Counted from the first letter of the stretch, positions 7,501-14,368 are shown. The stretch: DNA of 14,368 bases from an uncultured Altererythrobacter sp. (GCA_946886175.1 CAMPIA010000012.1:1-14368); one strand, 5' to 3'. Numbers and translations: made by a program. The notes: a model not told the origin generated them from the letters alone.

Positions 7501-10417
7501 GGGCACCGGCGGCGATGCCCTCGTTTCGGCCTCGGGAACCGAAACCAGCGTCGTGATCCTGAACAACGTCACCGATGCGACCGGCGACGTCTTCAATCGG
7601 AATTCCATCGTTGCGGCGAACGGCACGGGCGGCGACCTCACTATCGATGGCGGTGGCGGCAATGCGGGGCTCGGCGCGGGCGGCTCCGCACTGATCGAAT
7701 CGCGCGACGGGGCCTCGCTCGAATTCCCGCAGAATCCCGGTTCGCTCCTGAACCTCTTCACCGCGCGCGGCTTCGGCGGCGACAGCAGCGTCGAAGGCAC
7801 GACTGCGGGCGATGCACAGGGCGGCGTGCTGCAGATGCTGGTTTCGGGCGGCACACTTTCCACCGGTCCGACCGTGTTCAGTGCATTCTCGCAAGGCGGC
7901 TCGAGCTCGAACGCCGGTGCCAATATCACCGGCGGCAACGCCATTGGCGGGCAACGCATCGTGACGGTCGAAGGGGGCGGAACACTCAACGCCAGCTTCG
8001 TCGGCGGCGTGGCGGGGGGCGTTGGCGGCAACGGCACCGGCACGGGCGACGGCGGCGACGCGACCGGCGGCGATGCAACGCTTACGGTCAATGGCGCGAC
8101 CGCGAACCTGGTGGGGTTCAACATATTCGTCGCGCAGCCGACCGGCGGCAACGGCGCGACCGGCGGCGACGCCACGGGCGGCACCGCGCGCGTGATGGTC
8201 GACAACGGCGGCATCCTCAACGTCGCACCCGATGCTGCCGGTTTCGCCGAACTCATCGTTTCGGCGCGCGCGACCGGAGGTAGCGGGACGAGCGGTAATG
8301 GGGGCAACGCCACCTCCGGTTTCGCCACGCTGACCGTGAACGATTCGACCTACAACGCCGGCCTCACGGCAATCGACGCCGATGCATTCGGCGGAACGAG
8401 CACCGGCGGGTCGGCCGGCGGCGCGATCGCCGGGGAGGCCGAGCTGGAAGTCGACGGCGGCACGATGACCGCCAGCAACCTCACGTCAGTCAGCGCCTCG
8501 GCGGCCGGCAACACGGCCACCGGCGGCTCCGCGCAGGCCGAGCTGGCCGGCACGTCGGTCCTCGACCTGGCTGCGCTCGAAATCGCAACCGACGCTGCCG
8601 CGCAAGCTGGATCCGCGAGCGCCGGCGTGTCCGAGCTCCTGATACTCGACGCGAGCGTCGTCACCGCCGAAAGCGTTGCGCTCGCCTCCGTCGCCAGTTC
8701 CGAAGGGGGCGAAACGGCGGTCGGCGGCACCACCACCGTACTGCTGGGCGAATCGGTGGAACAAGAGGAACAGTTCTCGTTCTTCGCCTTCGTCCCCGGC
8801 GAACCGGGGCTAGATACGACAAGCCTTTCGCTGACGAACGGCGCCAGCGGCGCGGCCACGAACACGGCCGGCGCATTCCTCGTTCAGGCCGACCTCGGGG
8901 TTGTGAACATCGGCGACCTGTCGGTCACGTCGATGGCATCGACGGGCGGTGCGACGGGGCGCCTTTCCGCGCTGGGCGGCAATATCTTCATCACCGGCGC
9001 GGCCGGCGTCCAGGCGCGCGGCGATATCGAGATCACCGCGCTCGACGGCAACGTGGTCGGCGATCCCAATCCGCTCCAGCCCACGGCCAACCTGGCGTTC
9101 GTATCCGAGGGAGCGATCCGAACGATCGGCAACAACGACAACGTGATCAGCTTCGGCGGCGCGTCGCTGTCGCTCGTTTCACGCGAGCTCGACATCGGCG
9201 CAGGTTCGCGCATCGGAGCGCTCTCGGTGTTCCTCAATTCGCTCGATACCGACAACACCGCGATCCTCGGCGGCGACACCGAGGAGGCCGGGTACACGCT
9301 GACCCAGGCGGAGGCATCCCGGATCGAAGCGGCCAGCGTGACGTTCTCGGCCCCGCGCCTGAGCGACGCCTCGGGCGACACGCCCGACGTGCTGATCCGC
9401 GATCTTACGATTTCCGGCAGCGCGGACGAGGGCGTCTCGCAGGTCGGTCTGTTCACCGACGGGATCGTGCGGGTCGAAGGCGTCCTCAGCTATATCGACG
9501 CCGGCCCCGGGGACTTGCTCCAGATCGCCGCTGCGGAGCGGCTTGAAATCGTCACCCCCGGTGGGATCGGCGTGGTCGATCCGGATGGCAATCCGACCGG
9601 CAGCCTGGTGCTCTTCTCGGACAATATCTGGGCCGCCGATGCCGCGACGATCGACCAGTTGCAGTCGAATCCCGACTTCGCCGGCCGCAACGACCTGCTT
9701 TCGAGCGCTGCTGCGGGCAGCGACGATCCGCTCGGCTACTTGCGGGCCGGCTCGATGAGTCTTTTCGTCGGCGACACGCTCTATGTTCGCAACACCGGGA
9801 CAACCGCGGAACCGGGGGGTATCCTGGTGGGTGAAGGGGGCCTGCGGATTTTCGCGGCGTCCAGCAGCCAAAGCTCGAGCGGCGGTGCGATCGACGTGTT
9901 CGCCTACGGCCGCCAACGCAACGCCGATGGCAGCTTCGTGACCGGCGAGGCGTTCTTCGACCGGGTCGACTTCACGATGGAGGGCGAGGAAAGCGTCTCC
10001 GAATATACCGAAGCGAGCGAGTTCAACGACTGTCTCGTCAACGGCGGCGGCGACTGCGGTAGTGGCGAAGAGCCGCCGCCCGAAGAACCCGAGGAGCCCG
10101 AAGAACCCGAAGAACCGCAGGAACCGCAACTGCCCGAACAGGGGATCCCGCCGATCAACAACCCGGCGGTGATCGAAGCGCCTATCGCGGCGGCGGACCC
10201 GATCATCGCGACCGAGGAGGAGGCCGATTCCCAGTTCGGCTCCGACTTCCCCGGCCTCGTCGGAACCCCGCTGCTCACCGACGATACGGTGCTCGACGAT
10301 CCGGTCGCAAGCGGCGGCGACAGCTCGCTCTACGGCGCCGGTGCCGACGCCGACGGCGAGGACGACGATGAGGACGACGAAGACGCCGATGAAGAAGACG
10401 TCGAGGATGGGGAGTAA
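4526..10417 (+). CDS. TpsA exoprotein: filamentous haemagglutinin-like, Gly-rich repeat adhesin-type protein
   Basis: The protein has 1963 residues. The signal peptide covers 1-35 (VAAQA before F36). The TPS secretion domain spans about 36-260; its block VMFYSPTGILVGGNAVFDVGR (starting near 139) corresponds to the NPNGI..G.....DVG.L motif of haemagglutination-activity domains. Weaker beta-helix sequence follows to about 540. A long Gly-rich degenerate repeat region runs to about 1375, then a less Gly-rich beta-helix to about 1830. The end carries a Cys pair (C1836, C1844), an (EEP)4 stretch and an acidic tail from about 1939. Family members are exported by TpsB and fold into long surface beta-helices used in adhesion, biofilm, contact inhibition or cytolysis. 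No polymorphic-toxin C-terminus or immunity gene is seen, so an adhesin or structural role is preferred (inference). After the signal peptide I count only three Lys and no other Cys. It sits between its TpsB (1-base gap) and a CHAT protease gene (4-base gap). Confidence 0.9.
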   Translation: MVARNPNRTKLLQGTACAAMAAMLVFTPETVAAQAFQATPTVVSGSAGIDRTVTGQDTITAQTNTVVIDWDPTLGQQGEALTFLPAGNTAIYQDLPDAGGFAVLNRILPSSNGDVVVFDGTVISRLQNASGGFSSGGSVMFYSPTGILVGGNAVFDVGRLLLTTLDPDVASFVNFTNGGGSSGSGYLNLFGTSGQTTGVTIQPGAQIIASGEGSFFAVAAPFIDMGGTATVNGATAYVAGEQVGMAYSNGLFDIVVPVGTSVPDAITHTGNTTGPASTGPGDNHVIYVVATPNQTPIQMLLGGNLGFEPAQTAGMDNGDIILSAGSEVFGREIAIFSDNGVDADIRTESGQFSSSVDAKATTGFIAQSNLGDIGFADGLDVFAKTEILLEAINGNDLTIAGSATLQADGAAEGSDIIGGTVEVLANTGSNLTIDGDLLVLASPIQSDGVGTGGLVRIGAQGGLLDIGGDVTAQANAAAFTSGGGASFGGTIDFFATAGGTTRVGGLVTLQAFAASSPGGGFDVIGGDVDVFAEGGGTVDITGDLSLAADAIGGEGSEGAGGAAFGGMARVSTFGGSILVGGDVRTTADALGGSGTSGGSATGGLAGVIATIGSIAVEGTIVAQATGTGGDANVGFGGSGGDGSGGLAYVQADGDLTGDASLTAGNVSVDSSGIGGDGGDGIGSLPAGNGGSGFGGLFDGGEVNRGSFVLAGIDRGTLTLGNIDILSRGIGGQGGTGDLGQAGGDGGGGTGGTAQIGTFVAVGDGSVGLGSATFGNVIGDASGIGGDGGTGGATEDASGDGGAGTGGNGFLTARLNSQVTGGSIDMTAVGLGGAGDIGGSGTGGNFLAQAQSAEVDLAALLASADGVGGEGVAAGGDGVGGAADVDLLDGSFDVQAVATLSASAFGGSAEQVGGAATGGASRIVANGAGFTTGGLLTLAANAQSGDVSGADASALGASGGIAQLIAENAATVQLHSAQISAGAKGGSGSAAGVGTGGDALVSASGTETSVVILNNVTDATGDVFNRNSIVAANGTGGDLTIDGGGGNAGLGAGGSALIESRDGASLEFPQNPGSLLNLFTARGFGGDSSVEGTTAGDAQGGVLQMLVSGGTLSTGPTVFSAFSQGGSSSNAGANITGGNAIGGQRIVTVEGGGTLNASFVGGVAGGVGGNGTGTGDGGDATGGDATLTVNGATANLVGFNIFVAQPTGGNGATGGDATGGTARVMVDNGGILNVAPDAAGFAELIVSARATGGSGTSGNGGNATSGFATLTVNDSTYNAGLTAIDADAFGGTSTGGSAGGAIAGEAELEVDGGTMTASNLTSVSASAAGNTATGGSAQAELAGTSVLDLAALEIATDAAAQAGSASAGVSELLILDASVVTAESVALASVASSEGGETAVGGTTTVLLGESVEQEEQFSFFAFVPGEPGLDTTSLSLTNGASGAATNTAGAFLVQADLGVVNIGDLSVTSMASTGGATGRLSALGGNIFITGAAGVQARGDIEITALDGNVVGDPNPLQPTANLAFVSEGAIRTIGNNDNVISFGGASLSLVSRELDIGAGSRIGALSVFLNSLDTDNTAILGGDTEEAGYTLTQAEASRIEAASVTFSAPRLSDASGDTPDVLIRDLTISGSADEGVSQVGLFTDGIVRVEGVLSYIDAGPGDLLQIAAAERLEIVTPGGIGVVDPDGNPTGSLVLFSDNIWAADAATIDQLQSNPDFAGRNDLLSSAAAGSDDPLGYLRAGSMSLFVGDTLYVRNTGTTAEPGGILVGEGGLRIFAASSSQSSSGGAIDVFAYGRQRNADGSFVTGEAFFDRVDFTMEGEESVSEYTEASEFNDCLVNGGGDCGSGEEPPPEEPEEPEEPEEPQEPQLPEQGIPPINNPAVIEAPIAAADPIIATEEEADSQFGSDFPGLVGTPLLTDDTVLDDPVASGGDSSLYGAGADADGEDDDEDDEDADEEDVEDGE
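6143..8650 (+). repeat. Degenerate tandem Gly-rich coding repeats in TpsA
   Basis: The modules have two flavours. In the first part a strand segment is followed by IGGDGG-like Gly loops. Three close copies are LTAGNVSVDSSGIGGDGGDG (residues 661-680), LTLGNIDILSRGIGGQGGTG (717-736) and ATFGNVIGDASGIGGDGGTG (771-790), with periods of 56 and 54 residues. Weaker copies lie on both sides at 37-57-residue spacing. In the second part (about 8040-8650) modules of the type GGDATGG-A-LTV recur. At DNA level GGCGGC, GGCGAC and ACCGGCGGC triplet runs dominate. This keeps several other frames free of stops, which explains very long spurious open frames on both strands. Confidence 0.75.
10082..10117 (+). 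repeat. Glu-Glu-Pro tandem codon repeat near the TpsA C-terminus
   Basis: Four copies of GAR-GAR-CCN encode (EEP)4, continuing as QEPQLPEQ. It begins 15 bases after the second Cys of the C-terminal pair codes (C1844 at 10055-10057 is followed by GSGEEPPP). Such Pro/Glu repeats usually form extended, rigid spacers. The synonymous codons vary between copies, so this is not a recent slippage expansion. Confidence 0.7.
10409..10414 (+). promoter_or_regulatory. Ribosome binding site deciding the CHAT protein start at 10422
   Basis: GGGGAG at the end of tpsA lies 7 bases before ATG 10422, which begins a clean signal peptide (MRILASFAAAALFNLYGAAA). The same frame is open upstream with other ATGs at 10341 and 10407. 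Those would overlap tpsA and put Thr/Lys/Arg-rich residues ahead of the signal peptide, so 10422 is chosen. Confidence 0.75.
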
Positions 10418-10421
10418 GTCG

Positions 10422-13400
10422 ATGCGTATTCTGGCTTCGTTCGCAGCAGCGGCGCTCTTCAATCTCTACGGGGCAGCCGCACCGGTGCAGGCCCAGCAGA
10501 CCCCGTTGAGCCTTCGGGACAGCTTTCCGATCGGATCGAACGGTTTGTGCGAAGCGCAAATCATGTCGCCCGAACCCGGCGCGGGCCTGTTCGACCGCCG
10601 CTACTCGGTGGTCTGCCGCGATGCAGCCGCGCCGGTCGGCACTTTGTGGGTCGTACGCCCGGCGGAGGGCGAGAACGGCTGGCGGCGCTTCACCGCCAGC
10701 GGCGCGGATTGCCGTCCGCTCGAGAATCTCGAGGCGCCCGGCACGCTGACGTCTGCCCAGACGCTCCAGTGCACCGAGCCCGATAGTGCGATCCGGCGCA
10801 CCTTGCGGATCAGCGAAGCCGATGGCCGGGTCTTCGCTGCGAGCGGGATCGCGGCTTACGACGACGCCTTGCGTCTCGGCCTGGCTTCGCTTGCGGCAAA
10901 CGAGGTCGCAACCGGCGCGGTCGAGATTCCGCTGACGCAGGCATCGGACGCGCAGGCCTTTGCCCGGGCGCAGGCCGCCGCGATCTCCTCGGATGCGGTG
11001 CTCGCCGAGGCCTATCGCCGCGCCAACGCCGGGGAATTCGCCGAAGCAGCGGAATTCTTCGCACGATCGGGCGACACGCTTTCGGGTCAGGGAGCGACCG
11101 AGGCGCGGCTCAACGAGGCGCTGGTACAATCCAATCTCGGCAATTTTTCGCGCGCGGAGGAGATTTTCAGGCAGGTCCGCGGCACGCCGCAGGGCAGCCC
11201 GGTCCTCGAACGCCTGTTGCGCAACTACGAGACGCTCGATGCGCTCAACCGCGGCAATCCGGCGGAGGCCCTGGCGATCCTCGATCAGCCGCTGACCGCG
11301 GACTTCGCGGCCAGCGAACAGCTCGCGGATCTCGAGATCGGCTCCGCGCTCGCCGAGCGGCTCGCGGCCGAGGGCGATCGCGGCATCGGCGGATTGTCGA
11401 ACGACCTGACCCCGCTAGAGCGCGCGCAACTGCTCGACGGGCAATCCGACTATCTGCGCGCCACGGCGATGCGGCTCGAAGGTCGCGACGCCGACGCGGC
11501 CGCCGCGCTCGCCCGTGCACTCACGAGCCTGACCGAGGTCCGCGGCGGCAATGTAGCCTCGATCATCTGGCTGCGCGCGCAGGTCCTCGGTGAGCTCGCG
11601 GAGATCGAGGAGCGCGGGGGCAACCTCGCGGGGGCCGAGGGGCTTCACCGCGAGAGCATTGCCCTTCTCCAGCCGGTCTATCCCGGCTCGCCCGCACTTC
11701 TGAGCGCACGCGCCCAGCTTGCCGGCCTGTTCGCGCGCAGCGGGCGCGATGCGGAGGCGATCGCGCTTTACGGCGAAATCGTCGCCGATTCCGAAGGGCG
11801 ACCCGCGCCGGCGCTGCGCACTCTGCTGGCGCCGTATTTCGAGCTCCTGCTGAAGAATCAGAGCGCGGGCGAGGCGGCGGCAGGAATGTTCGACGCAAGC
11901 CAGCTTCTGCTGCGGCCCGGCCTCGCGCAGACCCAGGCGGTGCTGGCGCGCGAGCTTTCCGGTGGCAGCGATGAAGCCTCGCAGCTGTTCCGCAAGACGA
12001 TCAACATCCAGCGCGCGATCGAGCGCACGCGCGCCGCACTGGCGCTCGAGGAGGCGTCGGTCGCCGAGCAGCCGCCCGAAGTCGCGGCCGCGATCGCCGA
12101 GAAGCGCGCACTGCTCGAAGGCTTGCTGACCGAGCAGGCGGAATTGCAGCAGCAGCTCGCCCAATATCCGCGCTATCGCGTGGTGTCCGACCGCCGCGTC
12201 ACGCTTTCCGACATGCAGGGCCTGCTGCGCGAGGGCGAAGCCTACGTGAAGCTGGTGACGCTCGAAGACGACGCCTACATGATCTACGCCGCGCCTGGCG
12301 AGGCGATGGCCTACGAGGTCGGGGCCAGTCCGGCCGAACTCGAACGCGCCGTCGATAAACTTCGCGCCAGCATCGCCATCAACGAGAACGGCCAGATCGT
12401 GACCTTTCCGTTCGACCTGGTGGCCGCGCGCGAGCTCTACGTCACACTGTTCGCGCCCGTTTCGGAGCGTCTGCCGGGACTTCAGCACGTGGTGTTCGAG
12501 CCCGATGGCGCGATGCTGCGCCTGCCGATCAACCTGCTCGTCACCGACGATGCGAGCGTGGAGCGCTACGCCGCGCGCCAGACGGCGCCGAAGTCCGACG
12601 AATACGATTTCCGCGACACCGCCTGGCTCGGCCGCAACGTCGACGTCAGCACCGCGGTGTCGCCGGCGGCATTTCGCGACATCCGCAACGCACCGACATC
12701 CTCGGCCAAGATGGCCTACGCGGGATTCGGTCAGAACGTGCCGATCGGCGAATCGGTCGCCGATCCGAGCAACGTGCGCTCGGCGCTGGCGGGCGGCGCG
12801 AACTGCACCTGGGCGCCGGCGATCTGGAACAACCCGATCGCCGCGGACGAGCTGCGCTCTGTGGCCGGGCGGCTGTCGGCCAGCGGCGCGCAGACCGAAG
12901 TGCTCACCGGGAAGGAGTTCACCGATACCGCACTGCTCGCCATGCCCGACCTCGACGAATATCGCATCCTCCACTTCGCCACCCACGGTCTCGTCACCGC
13001 GCCCGAGCCCGGCTGCCCGCCGCGCCCGGCGTTGCTGACTTCGTTCGGAATGGGGGATTCGGACGGGCTGCTATCGTTCGCCGAGATCTTCCAGATGGAT
13101 ATCGACGCCAATCTCGTGATCCTCTCGGCCTGCGACACCGCGGGCAGCGCAACCGTGGGCGCAACGCAGGAAGCGGGCCTCAGCGGCGGCGGCGAATTCG
13201 CGCTCGACGGCCTGGTGCGCGCGTTCGTGGGCGCTGGCGGACGCACGGTCCTCGCGAGCCACTGGCCGGTGCCGGACGACTACAACGCCACCCAGCGCCT
13301 CGTCGTCGGCCTGTTCGACGAGCAGGGCGTCGAAACCGCCGAGGCGCTGCGCCGCTCGCAACTGGAGCTGATGGACCAACCCGAAACCTCGCACCCATTC

Positions 13401-13460
13401 TACTGGGCCGCCTTCGCCGTCATCGGCGACGGCGCGATCGCGGCGCGGGGCCCGTCCTGA
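10422..13460 (+). CDS. Exported TPR-CHAT domain protein (caspase-like cysteine protease)
   Basis: The protein has 1012 residues. A signal peptide covers 1-24 (PVQA before Q25). An unrecognised domain with four Cys (C43, C65, C97, C117) follows. Helical TPR-like repeats lie at about 190-260 (ANAGEFAEAAEFF, SNLGNFSRAEEIF) and 380-460 (RGGNLAGAEGLHRESIALL, RSGRDAEAIALY). A probable coiled coil covers about 525-580. The C-terminal CHAT domain (about 590-1010) carries both catalytic residues: H855 in HFATHG and C904 in LSACDTAGS. These are followed by the family block DGLVRAFVGAGGRTVLASHW. CHAT domains are clan CD peptidases related to caspases and separase, and TPR-CHAT proteins usually cut specific partners. 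Export and its place 4 bases after tpsA suggest a periplasmic or surface role in processing or sensing TpsA or TpsB. That role is inference. C795 and C865 flank the active site and could be disulfide-bonded. It ends 4 bases from a convergent gene. Confidence 0.9.
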   Translation: MRILASFAAAALFNLYGAAAPVQAQQTPLSLRDSFPIGSNGLCEAQIMSPEPGAGLFDRRYSVVCRDAAAPVGTLWVVRPAEGENGWRRFTASGADCRPLENLEAPGTLTSAQTLQCTEPDSAIRRTLRISEADGRVFAASGIAAYDDALRLGLASLAANEVATGAVEIPLTQASDAQAFARAQAAAISSDAVLAEAYRRANAGEFAEAAEFFARSGDTLSGQGATEARLNEALVQSNLGNFSRAEEIFRQVRGTPQGSPVLERLLRNYETLDALNRGNPAEALAILDQPLTADFAASEQLADLEIGSALAERLAAEGDRGIGGLSNDLTPLERAQLLDGQSDYLRATAMRLEGRDADAAAALARALTSLTEVRGGNVASIIWLRAQVLGELAEIEERGGNLAGAEGLHRESIALLQPVYPGSPALLSARAQLAGLFARSGRDAEAIALYGEIVADSEGRPAPALRTLLAPYFELLLKNQSAGEAAAGMFDASQLLLRPGLAQTQAVLARELSGGSDEASQLFRKTINIQRAIERTRAALALEEASVAEQPPEVAAAIAEKRALLEGLLTEQAELQQQLAQYPRYRVVSDRRVTLSDMQGLLREGEAYVKLVTLEDDAYMIYAAPGEAMAYEVGASPAELERAVDKLRASIAINENGQIVTFPFDLVAARELYVTLFAPVSERLPGLQHVVFEPDGAMLRLPINLLVTDDASVERYAARQTAPKSDEYDFRDTAWLGRNVDVSTAVSPAAFRDIRNAPTSSAKMAYAGFGQNVPIGESVADPSNVRSALAGGANCTWAPAIWNNPIAADELRSVAGRLSASGAQTEVLTGKEFTDTALLAMPDLDEYRILHFATHGLVTAPEPGCPPRPALLTSFGMGDSDGLLSFAEIFQMDIDANLVILSACDTAGSATVGATQEAGLSGGGEFALDGLVRAFVGAGGRTVLASHWPVPDDYNATQRLVVGLFDEQGVETAEALRRSQLELMDQPETSHPFYWAAFAVIGDGAIAARGPS

Positions 13461-13464
13461 ACTG

Positions 13465-14334
13465 TCACTTGGCGGAGAGAACATCCTCCGGCGCGGAGCA
13501 GGCCACGAAACTGGCGTCTAGCGCTGCTATCGCCGCGTTCACGTGAGTGGGGCGCGTCTCGGGTAGTCCCGTCACCGGCGCAATCCCCAACCGTTCCATT
13601 TGCGCCATGTCGAAATATACGAAGCGGCGCGGCAAGGTCGATGTGCCTCCGCAGCGTCGATCGTCGATTTCGGCGAAGTCAATCGCGTCGACGCCGTGCA
13701 CGATCGCTGGATCGACGCCGATACGACGAAAGAGTGCATCCTGCCTGACTGCCGCAGCATCGAAGGCGTGGCGAGCCGCGTTCCGGTTTGCGTCGTGATC
13801 CTCGACCAGCACACCGTGCGGGCCGGCCAGAAAGTCTTCCAGCTCCTTCATGACGCTGGCTCGGCTTTTGCCTGAATATCCGCCGTGGAAGAGGATCAGC
13901 GCACCGTCAAAGACATGGCGCAGGCGGATACCGGCATAAAGAAAGTTTGCGCACGACGACGCGCAAATCTCTGAAATGAATACCCGTGCGTTCCGGTTCT
14001 GGAGTTTTTCTGCGAGGCCGAGCGCGACCTCCGCATCTCCACCGCCCGACCGTATTACGAGGGTAGGCGACTCCCCGTCGGCTCTTTCGGTTCGACCGAT
14101 CCATTCATGCAACGCGTCGAGCGAGCCGCGTTCGATCATTCCGTCGTAACAGGCGGTACGATCGGACAGAACACGTGTTTCCGGGGCCTCTTCATGCGCC
14201 CTCCACGACCGCTGATCGATCCAGGCACGGCAAGTTTCCACTGGGTCAAGCGCATCGTGCGCCTGGGCCGATCCAGCGCCGACGCACAGGAAGGCGATGA
14301 CTAGCAACCGTTGAAGATAAGATTTTGCCGTCAT
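13465..14334 (-). CDS. Exported ClpP/crotonase-fold serine hydrolase-like protein (COG3904-like)
   Basis: The protein has 289 residues. A signal peptide covers 1-25 (hydrophobic LLVIAFLCVGAGS, cleavage after SAQA before H26). The core aligns by motif with ClpP-fold proteases. LVIRSGGGDAEVALGLAEKL (92-111) matches the oxyanion loop plus helix seen as I-S-PGG...G in ClpP. CASSCANFLYAG (124-135) holds the likely nucleophile S126, and ILFHGG (147-152) holds the likely His H150. The Ser-His distance of 24 is close to the 25 of ClpP. The third catalytic residue is not obvious. Such periplasmic proteins with a C.S.C motif are widespread in alphaproteobacteria and mostly uncharacterised, so substrate is unknown. 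Five Cys remain in the mature part, two flanking the nucleophile. The start is the ATG at 14334 (minus strand), with AGGAAG about 12 bases upstream, a rather long spacing. The gene is convergent with the CHAT gene; little of its promoter region lies inside the window. Confidence 0.75.
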   Translation of the reverse strand: MTAKSYLQRLLVIAFLCVGAGSAQAHDALDPVETCRAWIDQRSWRAHEEAPETRVLSDRTACYDGMIERGSLDALHEWIGRTERADGESPTLVIRSGGGDAEVALGLAEKLQNRNARVFISEICASSCANFLYAGIRLRHVFDGALILFHGGYSGKSRASVMKELEDFLAGPHGVLVEDHDANRNAARHAFDAAAVRQDALFRRIGVDPAIVHGVDAIDFAEIDDRRCGGTSTLPRRFVYFDMAQMERLGIAPVTGLPETRPTHVNAAIAALDASFVACSAPEDVLSAK

Positions 14335-14368
14335 GGTCCGAAGACGCTTCCTATTGGCGGACAGGGTG

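Noticed and set aside
4493..7954. A 1153-codon open frame on the minus strand across most of tpsA
   Set aside because: It is the shadow of GGC/GGN-rich coding sequence, which yields few stops in other frames. The product has no signal, domain or sensible composition, while the plus-strand gene has a ribosome binding site, signal peptide and recognisable domains.
4732..8283. A 1183-codon open frame on the plus strand in another frame of tpsA
   Set aside because: The translation is an Arg/Gly/His-rich shadow of the Gly-rich repeats with no domain, and it lies wholly inside a well-supported gene.
6143..8650. Gly-rich repeat block considered as a CRISPR array or mobile repeat
   Set aside because: The repeats are degenerate, in frame and spaced in codon multiples, with no identical direct repeats or unique spacers. 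They are protein modules.
9900..10414. C-terminal region of TpsA considered as a polymorphic CdiA-type toxin with a small immunity gene
   Set aside because: The end is Pro/Glu- and Asp-rich with no VENN-like boundary or toxin fold visible, and the next gene is a large exported CHAT protein, not a small cytoplasmic immunity protein.
11415..12986. A 523-codon minus-strand open frame inside the CHAT gene
   Set aside because: The sense strand encodes an intact TPR-CHAT protein; the antisense product shows no domain and is typical of GC-rich shadows.

Overview
The window is GC-rich throughout and holds seven complete genes and one partial gene. There are no RNA genes, CRISPR arrays or insertion sequences that I can support. 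Protein style, strong G/C third-position bias and gene content suggest an alphaproteobacterium, most likely a sphingomonad or erythrobacter relative. That placement is inference: no rRNA or other marker gene is present.

Region 1 (1-2427, + strand) is a compact metabolic and transport stretch. It starts with the cytoplasmic nucleotide-binding (RCK/TrkA-N) end of a KefB/KefC-type cation:proton antiporter, cut by the window edge. Four bases later comes a fold-type IV PLP aminotransferase whose usual cofactor-binding Glu is Thr. A P-loop sulfotransferase-like protein overlaps it by 4 bases (ATGA). A 48-residue highly charged protein with an excellent ribosome binding site follows.

Region 2 (2428-2685) is the only sizeable intergenic region. 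It carries a sigma70-like promoter candidate, a perfect TGTGA-N6-TCACA palindrome typical of CRP-family regulators, and an 8-bp GC hairpin just upstream of the next gene's ribosome binding site.

Region 3 (2686-13460, + strand) is the centrepiece, a three-gene operon with gaps of 1 and 4 bases. It encodes a TpsB outer-membrane transporter (ShlB/FhaC type, two POTRA domains plus a 16-strand-type barrel with the RGY loop), a 1963-residue TpsA exoprotein, and a 1012-residue exported TPR-CHAT protein. The exoprotein has a TPS secretion domain, a long Gly-rich repeat region, a lone C-terminal Cys pair, an (EEP)n stretch and an acidic tail. The CHAT protein has an intact His/Cys caspase-like dyad. 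The simplest model is that TpsB secretes TpsA and the CHAT protease acts outside the cytoplasm on TpsA, on TpsB or on something they sense. The protease-substrate link is inference.

Region 4 (13465-14334, - strand) is an exported ClpP-fold serine hydrolase-like protein. It is convergent with the CHAT gene, with only 4 bases between the stop codons.
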